DNA of 35,989 nt from Aquincola sp. (lineage in GTDB: Bacteria > Pseudomonadota > Gammaproteobacteria > Burkholderiales > Burkholderiaceae_C): the NCBI GenBank assembly GCA_022841885.1, contig JALHQP010000025.1, positions 1 to 35,989 of the forward strand, written 5' to 3'. Below the pieces are notes generated by a model, which was not told where the DNA came from, ran no database searches, and saw nothing but the letters and a program-made list of their open reading frames with translations. The position numbers and the translations under genes are program-made. This document shows, piece by piece, positions 7,494 through 16,419 of this stretch. Position 1 is the stretch's first letter; every line of letters starts with the position of its first letter.

Positions 7494-8410
7494 ACGGGCC
7501 CGCCGCCGCGCCGTCGCGCGAGGGCCTGGCGTTGGCGGTGGCCGCGCTGGTGGGGGTGCAGGTGGGGGCGTGCATCGCCGGCAGCCGCTGGGTCGTGCAC
7601 GACCTGGGCCCGCTGTCGCTGACCTTCCTGCGCTACGCCATCGCGCTGGCCAGCCTGCTGCCCTTTCTCGGCGGCGCGTGGGCGGCATTGCGGCAGCTGA
7701 GCTTGCGCGAGGCGTTCGCGGTGGCGGCGCTGGGCATCACGCAGTTCGGGCTGCTGATCGTGCTGCTCAACATCGGTTTGCGCCACGTCGACGCGGGTCT
7801 GGGCGCGTTGCTGTTCGCCACCTTCCCGCTGCTCACGCTGGCCATCGCCACCTGGGCCGGGCACGAGCGTTTCGACGCCGCGTTGACCGGCGGCGTGCTG
7901 CTGTCCGTGCTGGGCGTGGGTGTGGCGCTGGGCGTGCGCCCGCCGTCGATGGGCAACGGCGAGTTCGTGCTCGGTGCGGCCTGCGTGCTGGCGTCGGCGC
8001 TGTGCGGCGCGGTGTGCGCGGTGCTCTACCGGCCGCTGCTGCAGCGCCACGCGATGCTGCCGCTGGGTGCGTTCGCGATGGCGTCGGCGGTGGTGGTGCT
8101 GGCACCTGCGGCCTGGGCCGAGGGCCTGCCCGCGCGCGTGGGGGCGCTGTCGGCCGCTCAGGGCCTGGTGGTGCTCGCGGTGGGCCTGAGCAGCGGCGTG
8201 GCCTACTGGCTGTGGCTGTGGGCGCTCAAGCACGCCGCACCGACCAAGGTGACGACCTTCCTCGCGCTCAGTCCCGTGACGGCCACGCTGCTCGGCACCT
8301 TCGCGCTCGGCGAGCCGCTGGCTGCGGGCCTGGTGATGGGCGTGGCCTGCGTGGCGGCCGGCCTGGCGCTCACCGCCTCGCGCGCGACGCCGCTGCGCGT
8401 GCCGGGCTGA
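7490..8410 (+). CDS. EamA/DMT-family inner-membrane transporter
   Basis: About 306 residues from the GTG at 7490, which overlaps the previous stop (GTGA). A longer frame extends upstream but is only the antiparallel reading of the MarR-GNAT gene. About ten hydrophobic segments form two EamA repeats. The first repeat includes GSRWVVHDLGPLSLTFLRYA and GLLIVLLNIGLRHVDAG; the second includes ALCGAVCAVLYRPLL and WALKHAAPTKVTTFLALSP, ending near LGTFALGEPL. Substrates in this family are diverse (amino acids, nucleosides, drugs) and cannot be read here. Its stop codon abuts that of the opposite-strand viaA-like gene. Confidence 0.88.
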   Translation: MNGPAAAPSREGLALAVAALVGVQVGACIAGSRWVVHDLGPLSLTFLRYAIALASLLPFLGGAWAALRQLSLREAFAVAALGITQFGLLIVLLNIGLRHVDAGLGALLFATFPLLTLAIATWAGHERFDAALTGGVLLSVLGVGVALGVRPPSMGNGEFVLGAACVLASALCGAVCAVLYRPLLQRHAMLPLGAFAMASAVVVLAPAAWAEGLPARVGALSAAQGLVVLAVGLSSGVAYWLWLWALKHAAPTKVTTFLALSPVTATLLGTFALGEPLAAGLVMGVACVAAGLALTASRATPLRVPG

Positions 8411-8418
8411 TCAGCCCG
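8403..8418. other. 16-base perfect palindrome at abutting convergent stop codons
   Basis: CGGGCTGATCAGCCCG contains the TGA of the EamA gene (8408-8410) and the TGA of the viaA-like gene on the other strand (8411-8413). It could act as a small bidirectional 3'-end structure, but there is no T-run on either strand. Confidence 0.4.
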
Positions 8419-9898
8419 CGTCGCGGCGGTGGCGCGCGGCCTGCGGCGACAGCGCGTTCGGGAAGTACAGCGCGGTCAGGCTCTTGCTGTGCACCGGGCT
8501 CGGCGGCACGGCCTCGCCGGACTCGGCGAAGCGGCGCCAGTCGCGCACCCAGTGGATCGCGTCGCACACCTCGAGCAGGCCCATCGTCTCGCGGTCGCCC
8601 ACCAGCACGCCTTGCACATGCAGGCCGAGTGACTGGCGTGCCGCGTCGAGCCGGTCGAGCGTGGCGCGCACGCAGCCGAACTCGCCGTCGCTGACGATCA
8701 GCAGGTCGGCACCCTGCCAGCCGGCCTGGTGCACGCACGCCACGGCGCGTTCGATCGGCGTCTGCACGTCGGTGCCGCCGTCGAAGGCCTGGCCCATCAG
8801 CGCCAGCGTGTGCGCGAGGCCCTGCGCGCCGTCGGTCAGTTCGCGCTCGACCAGTTCACCCGGGCCACCGAAAGCGATCAGGCGGCAGGCGCGGCCGCTG
8901 TCGCGCGCGGCGCGCAGCGCGGCGATCGCCACCGCCTTGGCCACATGCTCGGGCGCGCCGGCCATCGAGCCCGATGTGTCCAGGCACAGCACGAAGGGGC
9001 CGCGCTCGAGCGCGCGCTCGGCACCGGCGGGGGGCGCGGCGTCGGGGCGGCCTCGCGGGTCGGGTCGCCAGTCGACCACCACCGCCGAGGTCTCGTGCGC
9101 CAGCAGCCGGCCCTCGGCGCGGCGCGCGCGCCACAGGCGGCCGAGGACCGGGTGGTGCAGCCACAGCGCTTCGCTCGGCAGCATGTGCTCGATGCGCGAG
9201 TCGAAGCGGATGCCGGTGATCTCGCCCGGCGCACCGACCAGCTCGGTGGGCACGGCGCGCACCGGCACGCGCTGCGCAGCCGGCGTGGGGGCGTGCGCGG
9301 GCGCGGTGTCGTGGCGCAAGCTCACGTCGCGCCGCCCGAGGCGCTGCAGCAGCGCGACGATCTCGGGCAGCGCCGCCAGGCGCTCGGCCGCGCGCCGCGC
9401 CTCGTGCCAGGCACTCGAGCGCAACCGGCCGCGCAGTTCGGCCCAGCTAAGGTGCGCGCCAGCCGACAGCTCGCGCAGCAGCGCCAGGTCGGCCTCGAGG
9501 CCCTGTGTTTCGAGCGTCCACGCGCTGCGGAATTCGTCGGCCACTTGCGCGATGGCGTCGGCGCGCGACAGGCGCGGCTGCAGGTCGATCAGGCGGTCGA
9601 GGTGCCACAGCAGCGCGCGCAGCACCTGTTCGGCAAACGCCGGCAGGCTGCGCGCGAACGGGGGAAGGCGCAGGTCGGCGACCACCTGGCGCAGCGGTGC
9701 GCTGGCCGCGGCGTCGCCGAAGTCGGCCTGTGTCTCGGGCAGCTCGCCGGCGTCCAGCGCCGCGAGCCACATGCGGCCGTCGATCAGGCGCCGTTCGCGC
9801 GTGCCGACGGCGGCGGTCAGCGCCGGGCGCCACAACGTGCGCGGCAGGTCGCGCAGCCGGTGGTAGGGTGCATCGAAGGGGCCGACGCGCTCGCCCAT
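8411..9898 (-). CDS. viaA: VWA-domain protein, ViaA-like partner of the MoxR ATPase
   Basis: 495 residues from the ATG at 9898; E. coli ViaA has 483. The N-terminal ~280 residues are helical. A von Willebrand A domain follows from about 302, with the metal-ion-dependent adhesion site DTSGSM at 307-312 and the later MIDAS threonine segment GGTDVQTP. The domain holds the family segments LIVSDGEFGCV and DAIHWVRDWRRF. In E. coli, RavA and ViaA form a chaperone-like pair acting on respiratory Fe-S proteins and membranes; the same job is only inferred here. It starts 14 bases after the ATPase stop, so the two are an operon. A much longer open frame runs upstream of this ATG but is antisense to the ATPase frame and not coding. 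Confidence 0.85.
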   Translation of the reverse strand: MGERVGPFDAPYHRLRDLPRTLWRPALTAAVGTRERRLIDGRMWLAALDAGELPETQADFGDAAASAPLRQVVADLRLPPFARSLPAFAEQVLRALLWHLDRLIDLQPRLSRADAIAQVADEFRSAWTLETQGLEADLALLRELSAGAHLSWAELRGRLRSSAWHEARRAAERLAALPEIVALLQRLGRRDVSLRHDTAPAHAPTPAAQRVPVRAVPTELVGAPGEITGIRFDSRIEHMLPSEALWLHHPVLGRLWRARRAEGRLLAHETSAVVVDWRPDPRGRPDAAPPAGAERALERGPFVLCLDTSGSMAGAPEHVAKAVAIAALRAARDSGRACRLIAFGGPGELVERELTDGAQGLAHTLALMGQAFDGGTDVQTPIERAVACVHQAGWQGADLLIVSDGEFGCVRATLDRLDAARQSLGLHVQGVLVGDRETMGLLEVCDAIHWVRDWRRFAESGEAVPPSPVHSKSLTALYFPNALSPQAARHRRDAG

Positions 9899-9912
9899 CG
9901 CACCCGCCGTGT

Positions 9913-11319
9913 TCAGGCCGCGGCTTCGAGCGCCACCGGCGCCGGCGCCGTGGCGTTGCTGGCCGTGGTGTCGCAGGGCAGAGTGGCGAAGCCGGCGCGC
10001 GTGTCGGCCAGGCGCGTGGCAACCTCGTCGAGCCAGGCCAGGGCCTGTGCATGCGCCGCGGCGGCCTGCGTGGCGAGCGCGGGCGGCAGCCACAGCCGGC
10101 CTGCGAGCGTGCGCGCCTGGATGTCGGCCCGCGCCGCGAGCGCCGCACGCGCGTCGGCGACTTGCGCTTCGACTTCGGCCACCTGCGCGACCCGCGCCTC
10201 GATATGCACCGGGCTGAAACGCCGCCGCAGCCGCTCCTCGAGCCGCGCCGAGACGAAACGCGCCATGCCGCCGCTGGCTGCGTCGTCGCCGGCGCCGAGG
10301 CTGCGCGCGAGCGCCAGCTTGCCGGCGGTGTCGTCGTGGCCGCCCTCGTCGGCCGGCAGCTGCTGCTCGATCGAGAGTTGCTGCTCGAAGGCCTGCAGCG
10401 CGCGCTCGAGCCAGGGCGCGGTTTCGGCCGGCAGCGCGAGCAGTTCGTCGGCGACCCAGCGTTGCAGCGCGGGCACCGATTCCGGCTTCGCACTCGCGAC
10501 ATAGGGCGCGAGCCAGAGGTCGAGCGCGTCGAGCGTGCGCCGGCTTTCGGCCGCTGCCGCGGTGCGCGCCAGCGCGACGATCTGTCGCCAGCGCCGGTCC
10601 GACAGCGGCGCTTCGCCCTGCGCTTCCAGCCAGCGGCGCAGCGCACTGCAGGCGTCGACGAAGCCGGTGCCGAGTTCGACGGCGCGTGCGGCTTCCGCGA
10701 CGGCGCGCCGATCGTCGGGCGTCAGCGGCTCGACCGAGCCATCGGCCGCGTCGTCGCCGAGCGCGAGCAGCGCGCCGAAGCTCGCCTCGCCCACCGGCGC
10801 CACCGGCACGCGCACCAGGAAGCGGTCGTGGAAGGCCTGCAGCGCGTCGTCCACCGGCACCTCGTTGCTCGCGGCCACGACGGCCACCAGGGGCGTGCGC
10901 AGGCGCGCCGTGCCGTTGTCGAACTCGCGCTCGTTGAGCAGGGTCAGCAGCGCGTTGAGGATCGCCGAGTTGGCCTTGAAGACCTCGTCGAGAAAGGCGA
11001 TGCCGGCGGTGGGCAGGAAGCCGTCGGTGAGGCGCTCGTAGCGGTCGTCCTCGAGCGCCTTCAGCGACAGCGGGCCGAACAGCTCCTCGGGCGTCGAGAA
11101 GCGCGTCAGCAGGCGCTCGAAGTAGCGTGTGCCGGCAAAGGCCTCGTGCAGGCGGCGCGCGAGCGCGCTCTTGGCCGTGCCCGGCGGGCCGATCAGCAGC
11201 ACATGCTCGCCGGCCAGCGCCGCCAGCAGCGCCAGGCGCACCGCGGTCTCGCGCTCGAGCAGCCCGCGGCCGAGCCGCTCGATCAGGCGGCGCAGGCGCG
11301 GGGCGGTTGGCGCGAGCAT
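9913..11319 (-). CDS. ravA: MoxR-type AAA+ ATPase, RavA-like
   Basis: 468 residues from the ATG at 11319; an upstream non-ATG start at 11352 would add 11 basic residues and is less likely. The AAA+ core shows Walker A GPPGTAKS (44-51), the RavA/MoxR segment RFSTPEELFGPLS, Walker B IAFLDEVFKANS (about 107-118), the sensor segment VVAASNEVP and the arginine finger region FHDRFLVRVPV. The C-terminal half is a helical and LARA-like region typical of RavA rather than of short MoxR proteins. It is paired with the VWA protein downstream and starts 36 bases after arsA, on the same strand. The arsA proximity suggests shared transcription but no known functional link. Confidence 0.85.
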   Translation of the reverse strand: MLAPTAPRLRRLIERLGRGLLERETAVRLALLAALAGEHVLLIGPPGTAKSALARRLHEAFAGTRYFERLLTRFSTPEELFGPLSLKALEDDRYERLTDGFLPTAGIAFLDEVFKANSAILNALLTLLNEREFDNGTARLRTPLVAVVAASNEVPVDDALQAFHDRFLVRVPVAPVGEASFGALLALGDDAADGSVEPLTPDDRRAVAEAARAVELGTGFVDACSALRRWLEAQGEAPLSDRRWRQIVALARTAAAAESRRTLDALDLWLAPYVASAKPESVPALQRWVADELLALPAETAPWLERALQAFEQQLSIEQQLPADEGGHDDTAGKLALARSLGAGDDAASGGMARFVSARLEERLRRRFSPVHIEARVAQVAEVEAQVADARAALAARADIQARTLAGRLWLPPALATQAAAAHAQALAWLDEVATRLADTRAGFATLPCDTTASNATAPAPVALEAAA

Positions 11320-11355
11320 GGGCCGATTGTGGCGGTGCCGTCGCGGCCTCAAGCT

Positions 11356-13119
11356 CTACTCGGACAAGCGGTCCAGCGCCTGCACGCCCACCGGCGGTTG
11401 ATCGCACCATGGCACGACGAAGGTCCTTCGCGCCAGGCCACGGGTCACGCGTGCCATCTGGCGCGCTTCGTTCGCCATCCGCGACGCGAGCACCGGGTCG
11501 CGGCTGCCGCTGGCCATCAGGCTTCGATTGACCACCCAGGCGAACGGCTCGATGCGGGCGCGGCGCAGGTCGTCCTGCAGTGTGGCGGCTTCCGAGACCG
11601 GCGTGACCTCGGGCAAGGTCACGATGACGATGCGCGTGTACGCCGGGTCCTGCAGGCGCATCAGCGGCGTGACGACGCGCGCCGACGCCACGCCCTCGAA
11701 GGCATGGGTCATCTGCCGGTGATAGGCGCCGGTGGCGTCCATCAGCAGCAGGGTGTGGCCGGTGGGTGCGGTGTCCAGCACCACGAACGCGCTGCGCGCT
11801 TCATTGACGGTGCGCGAGAACGCGTGGAAGACGGCGACCTCCTCGGTGCAGGGTGAGCGCAGGTCCTCCAGCAGGAGGGCGCGGCCGGCCGCGTCGAGAT
11901 CCTTGCCGCGGGCGGCCATCACCTTGTCGATGTAGCGTTGTGTCTCGGCGGCCGGGTCGATGCGGCTGACGTCGAGGCCGCTCACCCGGCCTTCGAGCGT
12001 CGAGGCCAGGTGGGCCGCCGGGTCGGTGGTCGAGAGGTGGACCGACTTGCCGCGCCGGGCCAGGGCGATGGCGAGTGCGGCTGCGACGGTGGTCTTGCCC
12101 ACACCTCCCTTGCCCATCACCATCACCAGGCCGTGGTCCTGTCGCGCAAGCTCATCGGCCAGTGCCTTGAGAGATTCAACGCCCTCGGGCACGCCCTCGG
12201 TGGTGGCCGGGGTGGCGGGCGACGAAGCGCTGCCATGCAGCAAGGCTCGCAGCGCCGGCAGCCCGACCATGTCGAACGCGCGCAGCGGCACGTCGTCGCG
12301 CGGCAGGCTGCTCAAGGAGCCCGGCATGTGGGCCAGCGCCTCCTTCTCGATGGACTCGAGGGCCGCCGCCACCGGGTCGTCCGGCATCGAGGCACGGAAG
12401 ACCGCGTTCACCGCCAGGCGCTGGTTCCTCAGCCCCAGCTGGAGCAGTTCGTCGTGCGTGCGCGCTGCCTCGCGCAGCGCCGCCTTGTCCGCCCGCGTGA
12501 CCAGCACGATGGCGGCCTGTGCGGGGTCCGACAAGGCCTGCAGACCGGTCTGGAAGCGCGCCTCCTGCATCTTGAGGCCGGAGTGCGGGCCCAGGCACGA
12601 CGCGCCGCGGTCGTTACCCTCCAGGAACCCCGTCCAGGCCTTGGGCAGGCTCAGCAGCCGCAGGGTGTGTCCGGTGGGGGCCGTGTCGAAGACGACATGG
12701 TCGTAGTCGCTGGCGTCGCCGGCGAGCAGGCCGATGAACTCGTCGAAGGCGGCGATCTCCGTCGTGCAGGCGCCGGAGAGCTGTTCGCGCACCGTGTCGA
12801 GTTCGGCCTGCGTGCTTTGCGCCGGCATCTGATCCTCGACGCGAGCGCGGTAGGCGATCGCGGCCGCATCGGGGTCGATGTTGAGTGCATCCAGCTTCTG
12901 AGCGCCGGGGACGGGGGTGGGGCGGTCCGACAGCGCGACGCCGAGCATCTCGTCGAGGTTCGACGCCGGGTCGGTGCTGACCAGCAAGACGCGCTTGCCG
13001 GCTTCGGACAGCGCCAACGCGCTGGCGCAGGCCAGCGAGGTCTTGCCGACGCCGCCCTTGCCGGTGAAGAACAGGAAGCGCGGCGGCTTGATCAGCAGGG
13101 ACAAGGTGGGTGGCGGCAT
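11356..13119 (-). CDS. arsA: Arsenite-translocating ATPase subunit, double-domain ArsA
   Basis: 587 residues from the ATG at 13119 (E. coli ArsA, 583); earlier in-frame starts up to 13182 add an unlikely leader. There are two tandem ATPase halves, with P-loops GKGGVGKTS (about 20-28) and GKGGVGKTT (about 336-344), each followed by the ArsA signature DTAPTGHTL. The three metalloid-binding cysteines known in E. coli ArsA are conserved as C118 (SGACTTEIAAFDEF), C175 (GASCLGPHSGL) and C424 (RSPCTEEVAVFHAF). It should therefore be a soluble, As(III)/Sb(III)-activated ATPase. ArsA normally energises ArsB or Acr3 and receives arsenite from ArsD; none of these is in this window. It follows an ABC exporter operon by 59 bases and precedes ravA. 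The alternative role of tail-anchored protein targeting (Get3 type) is unlikely given the Cys triad and double length. Confidence 0.95.
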   Translation of the reverse strand: MPPPTLSLLIKPPRFLFFTGKGGVGKTSLACASALALSEAGKRVLLVSTDPASNLDEMLGVALSDRPTPVPGAQKLDALNIDPDAAAIAYRARVEDQMPAQSTQAELDTVREQLSGACTTEIAAFDEFIGLLAGDASDYDHVVFDTAPTGHTLRLLSLPKAWTGFLEGNDRGASCLGPHSGLKMQEARFQTGLQALSDPAQAAIVLVTRADKAALREAARTHDELLQLGLRNQRLAVNAVFRASMPDDPVAAALESIEKEALAHMPGSLSSLPRDDVPLRAFDMVGLPALRALLHGSASSPATPATTEGVPEGVESLKALADELARQDHGLVMVMGKGGVGKTTVAAALAIALARRGKSVHLSTTDPAAHLASTLEGRVSGLDVSRIDPAAETQRYIDKVMAARGKDLDAAGRALLLEDLRSPCTEEVAVFHAFSRTVNEARSAFVVLDTAPTGHTLLLMDATGAYHRQMTHAFEGVASARVVTPLMRLQDPAYTRIVIVTLPEVTPVSEAATLQDDLRRARIEPFAWVVNRSLMASGSRDPVLASRMANEARQMARVTRGLARRTFVVPWCDQPPVGVQALDRLSE

Positions 13120-13178
13120 GGGGATCTCGCAAGGACCAAGCGACTCAGAGCATCTCCCGAGGAGCTTCATCGAGCCCT

Positions 13179-13904
13179 TCAAACATGAGACGGCTTCTTC
13201 GATGCCTCGCCGGTGGTGAGGTGATCCACCTTCGCCATCCTGCCGTCGTCGAGGTGATAGACGGTGTCGAAACCTTCAATCATGCGGTGGTCGTGGGTGA
13301 CGGCGATCACCGCCGAGCGCCGCTCGCGCGCGATCTTGCGCAGCATGGCCATCACCTTGGTTCCGCGTCCGGTGTCGAGCGCGGCGGTGGGTTCGTCGGC
13401 AAGAATCAATGCAGGCTCGTTGGCCAGCGCGCGGCCGATCGCCACGCGCTGCTGCTCGCCGCCGGACAGGCTGGCCGGCAACGCGCCGGCGCGGTGGCCG
13501 ATCTCCAGGTAGCCCAGCAGATCCTTCGCGCGTCGCGCCGACTCTCGACGCGTCACGCCGTTGATCTGCAGCATCAGGGCCACGTTCTCCTGGGCGGTGA
13601 GGAACGGAATCAGGTTGTGCTGCTGGAAGATGAAACCGATCTTGCTGCGCCGGAAGGCGCGCACGTCGACGCCGGTGGGGCCGTTGTCGTAGAGGGTCTG
13701 GCCCGCGATGACGATGCGGCCGGTCGTCGGCGGCTGGATCAGGCTGATGGCCAGCAGCAGCGTGCTCTTGCCGGATCCGCTCGGCCCCAGCAGCGCCACG
13801 AGTTCGCCGGCCTCGACGTTGAGGGTGGTCGGCTTGAGGGCCTGGACGGCCAGATCGCCATGGCCGAAGGTCTGCGAGACCCCTTCGATCTCCAGGACCG
13901 CCAC
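13179..13904 (-). CDS. ABC exporter ATPase (DevA/LolD/MacB-type)
   Basis: 241 residues with the full ABC set: Walker A GPSGSGKS (40-47), Q-loop IFQQHNLIPFLTAQENV, signature LSGGEQQRVAIGRAL, Walker B LILADEPTAALD and H-loop VIAVTHDHRM. The sequence groups with the ATPases that pair with FtsX-like permeases (LolD, MacB, DevA). It is third in a three-gene minus-strand operon (adaptor, permease, ATPase), starting one base after the permease stop. It powers the exporter by a mechanotransmission mechanism in this superfamily. The C-terminal residues beyond the H-loop switch are short and basic, with nothing unusual. Confidence 0.93.
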   Translation of the reverse strand: MAVLEIEGVSQTFGHGDLAVQALKPTTLNVEAGELVALLGPSGSGKSTLLLAISLIQPPTTGRIVIAGQTLYDNGPTGVDVRAFRRSKIGFIFQQHNLIPFLTAQENVALMLQINGVTRRESARRAKDLLGYLEIGHRAGALPASLSGGEQQRVAIGRALANEPALILADEPTAALDTGRGTKVMAMLRKIARERRSAVIAVTHDHRMIEGFDTVYHLDDGRMAKVDHLTTGEASKKPSHV

Positions 13905-13905
13905 C

Positions 13906-15099
13906 TCAGCCGCCCAGCGCCAGTTGAGCCGGGGTCCGCAGCGCGTGCCACACCGCCGTCAGGCTGGCCAGCACGCCCCCCACCAGCATGACGCCGAAGG
14001 TGATGGCGGTCTCGACGCCGAGAAAGCCCAGGGTGCGCGGGAAGCCCGGCGCGATCAGATCGCGCAAGGCGTAGGCCACTGCAAAGCTGGCCAAGGTCAG
14101 CAGCATCGATTGCGTCATGATCAGGCGCACGATCAACCCGTTGGGTGCCCCGATCAGCTTGAGGGTGGCGATCGGCTTGATCTTCTCGATGGTCAGCACG
14201 TAGACGATCAGCGCGATGATGACGATCGAGACCAGAACCAGCAGCGAACGGAACAGCCCCAGCACCGCCGACATGCGACTGAGCTTGCCCTCCAGCATCA
14301 GCGCCCGCTCTTCGGCCGTGGTGTAGACGTTGAAGTAGAGCCAGTCCCGGATGTGGCGCGCCACCGCGGCCCCATCGGCACCCGGCGCGAGGTCGACCAG
14401 CACGGCGTTGATGGTGCTGCTGCCGCTCGACAACAGGGGCAGCAGGCGTTGTGCCTGTTCGGCTGAGTAGCCGGCGCGGTCCAGCCGCTTCAGGTTGGCG
14501 GCCCGTGCCGCCTCGAGCGCACGCGGATCCTGCTCGAACTGCACTTTCTGTGCGTCGGCGAGCGACAGGTAGACCAGCGGATTGCCGCCGGAGTCGACTG
14601 CGCCGGCGGTCAAGCCGACCACTGTGTAGCGGTCGTTCCCCAACACCAGGCGGTCGCCCAGGCGCAGCCCCAGCTTGCGGTCGGCCACCATTTCGAAATG
14701 AGGCGCCAAAACGGGGCGCCCTTCGGCCAGCCGCTGCGGCCCGCCAGCACCGCCGAAGATGTCGTAGCCGATGACGGTGAACTGCTGCTCGCGCCCGGCC
14801 ACTTCGCGCTGCGCGGTGTAGAGCACCAGCGGGCTGGCCTTGGCCACGCCCGGGGTGGCAGCCACGCTCTTGTGGCTGTCCAGCGGGATGCGCGAAGGCT
14901 CGTTGAACGGGCCGCCGCGACCCCGCTCCACCACCCAGAGATCGGCTTTGGTGTGGTCGATCAGCCAGACCCCGTCCTGGATGTTGCCCTGGAAGATGCC
15001 GTTCATCACCAGCACGATGGCCAGCAGCATGGCCACGCCGACGATGGTGGCGAGGAACTTGCCGAGGTGGCGACGGATGTCCTTGAGGGCCAGTTCCAT
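13906..15099 (-). CDS. FtsX-like ABC permease (DevC-type)
   Basis: 397 residues. One transmembrane helix lies near the N-terminus (FLATIVGVAMLLAIVLVMNG, about 14-33). A ~220-residue periplasmic domain of the MacB type follows, with VWLIDHTKADLWVVERGR typical of DevC. Three C-terminal helices form the FtsX domain (LLVLVSIVIIALIVYVLTIE; MLLTLASFAVAYAL; FGVMLVGGVLASLT). The spacing of four helices fits FtsX-fold exporters. It lies between the adaptor gene (24-base gap) and the ATPase gene. DevBCA systems export glycolipids or peptides with TolC; no TolC gene is present here, so a chromosomal TolC would have to serve. The cargo is unknown. Confidence 0.9.
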   Translation of the reverse strand: MELALKDIRRHLGKFLATIVGVAMLLAIVLVMNGIFQGNIQDGVWLIDHTKADLWVVERGRGGPFNEPSRIPLDSHKSVAATPGVAKASPLVLYTAQREVAGREQQFTVIGYDIFGGAGGPQRLAEGRPVLAPHFEMVADRKLGLRLGDRLVLGNDRYTVVGLTAGAVDSGGNPLVYLSLADAQKVQFEQDPRALEAARAANLKRLDRAGYSAEQAQRLLPLLSSGSSTINAVLVDLAPGADGAAVARHIRDWLYFNVYTTAEERALMLEGKLSRMSAVLGLFRSLLVLVSIVIIALIVYVLTIEKIKPIATLKLIGAPNGLIVRLIMTQSMLLTLASFAVAYALRDLIAPGFPRTLGFLGVETAITFGVMLVGGVLASLTAVWHALRTPAQLALGG

Positions 15100-15123
15100 G
15101 GTCGCCGGTCCGATCCCTTGGGG

Positions 15124-16269
15124 TCAACGGTTCGCGCTGGAGGCGGCGCGAACCGGAACATTCGCCTTCACGCCGTCTGCGACGGCAACGATCGCCTCGC
15201 CGCCGGCCAGGCCCTTGTGCACCACCACCTGCCGTTCGTCCGCCGCGCCGGTCGTCACGGGCTGGAACCGCGTCCGGCCGTCAACGAGCACCAGCACGCC
15301 CGATTGTCCCGCGCCGTCACGCGTCAGCGCCGCCAGCGGCACGAGGATGCCGCGGTCCTCGCCCACGCCGATGGCGACTTCCGCCTCCTGGTCGATGGCC
15401 ACGCGTTGCGGTGCAGCGTCGAAGGTCACGAAAACGTCCAACTCCCGGGTCGCCGCATCGGACTGGCGTGCGATGCGCGCCACCTTGCCGCCCAACACCT
15501 CGCCGCTGCGCAGACGGATGGTGGCCGGCTGCCCCGGACGGATGCGCGCCACCACGGATTCGTCGACACGCGTGGCGACCCACAGCGACGCCGGGTCGAC
15601 CAGCTTGAGCAGCGGCGTGCCCGGCGCGGCGGGGCTGCCGACTTCGACCAGCCGCTGCACCACCACGCCGTCCATCGGCGCGAGCACCCGCGTGTGCGTG
15701 AGCTGAACGTCCGCATAACGTGCCTCCTGCACCAGGGTGCGTGCATCGGCCTCGCGCGCCGCCACCGTGGCACGCGCCGCGTCCACGGACGCTGCGGCGC
15801 TTTGCGCGGCAGCGTTGGAAGCGTCGACGACGGCCTGCGAAACGAAGCCCTGCTTCTGCAGGTCCAGGTCGCGACGCTGCTTGCTGCGGGCCAGTTCGAG
15901 ATCCGCCTGCGCCTTGGCCAGGGCCGCGCGCGCGCCTTCGGTGTTGCGCAGCAGGGCCTCCTGCTGGCCGCCGACGACGCCGCGTCGTGCGCCCAGATCC
16001 CGATCGTCCAGCACGACCAAAGGTTGTCCGGCGCGGACGCTGTCGCCCACGTCGACCAGCACCTGCGCCACAGTGGACGCGATGCGCGCGCTGACCGTCA
16101 CGGGAATGCGCGCCTGCACCGTGCCGGGTCCGACCACGCGCATGGGTGCCGCGCCGGGTGCGGCGGCCGTGATCGGTACCTCGATGGCGCGGCCGAAGCG
16201 CAGGTAGCCGATGGCCGCCAGCAGCAACATGGTTCCGACGGCCACCGACAGCACGACGCTCTTCTTCAT
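15124..16269 (-). CDS. Membrane fusion (HlyD/DevB-like) periplasmic adaptor
   Basis: 381 residues from the ATG at 16269; a longer open frame to 16368 lacks a membrane anchor at its start and is discarded. An N-terminal signal anchor (KKSVVLSVAVGTMLLLAA) is followed by the barrel-sandwich half motif GTVQARIPVTVSARIAS. A long helical hairpin runs from about residue 90 to 190, rich in Ala, Gln and Lys. The second lipoyl half is AREADARTLV to VLAPMDGVVVQRLVEVGS, and beta-barrel segments follow. These are the ordered parts of adaptors that join inner-membrane exporters to TolC. It is first in the adaptor-permease-ATPase operon. Upstream lies the decayed MFS gene, so this operon may have gained its position next to ars genes through that rearrangement. 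Confidence 0.9.
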   Translation of the reverse strand: MKKSVVLSVAVGTMLLLAAIGYLRFGRAIEVPITAAAPGAAPMRVVGPGTVQARIPVTVSARIASTVAQVLVDVGDSVRAGQPLVVLDDRDLGARRGVVGGQQEALLRNTEGARAALAKAQADLELARSKQRRDLDLQKQGFVSQAVVDASNAAAQSAAASVDAARATVAAREADARTLVQEARYADVQLTHTRVLAPMDGVVVQRLVEVGSPAAPGTPLLKLVDPASLWVATRVDESVVARIRPGQPATIRLRSGEVLGGKVARIARQSDAATRELDVFVTFDAAPQRVAIDQEAEVAIGVGEDRGILVPLAALTRDGAGQSGVLVLVDGRTRFQPVTTGAADERQVVVHKGLAGGEAIVAVADGVKANVPVRAASSANR

Positions 16270-16419
16270 TTCTGCGTGCCCGTTCCGATGGCGCGCGGCG
16301 CCCGCCGAAACGACTTCGCTCTGAGAACGATGCGTCGACTGGTCATGGAGTCTGTCCTGTGAGAGCAAGCACTGAACGGCCCATCAGACACGAGCAGACG
16401 GACCGGCTCGTTGATCGCC

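Noticed and set aside
9899-11410. N-terminal extension of the VWA-protein frame (total 999 codons)
   Set aside because: This part overlaps the RavA-like ATPase in another frame, is Arg/Ala-rich and featureless. The ATG at 9898, 14 bases after the ATPase stop, gives a normal ViaA length.
13120-13182. Upstream TTG or ATG starts for arsA
   Set aside because: They would add a 5-21 residue leader not matching ArsA N-termini. The ATG at 13119 gives the standard length and position of the first P-loop.
13179-16269. MacAB macrolide exporter
   Set aside because: MacB carries ATPase and permease in one polypeptide. Here they are separate genes, and the permease's periplasmic domain looks DevC-like.
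16270-16368. Longer N-terminus for the HlyD-like adaptor
   Set aside because: The extra 33 residues are polar and would put the signal anchor internally. The ATG at 16269 starts with MKKS and a hydrophobic stretch.
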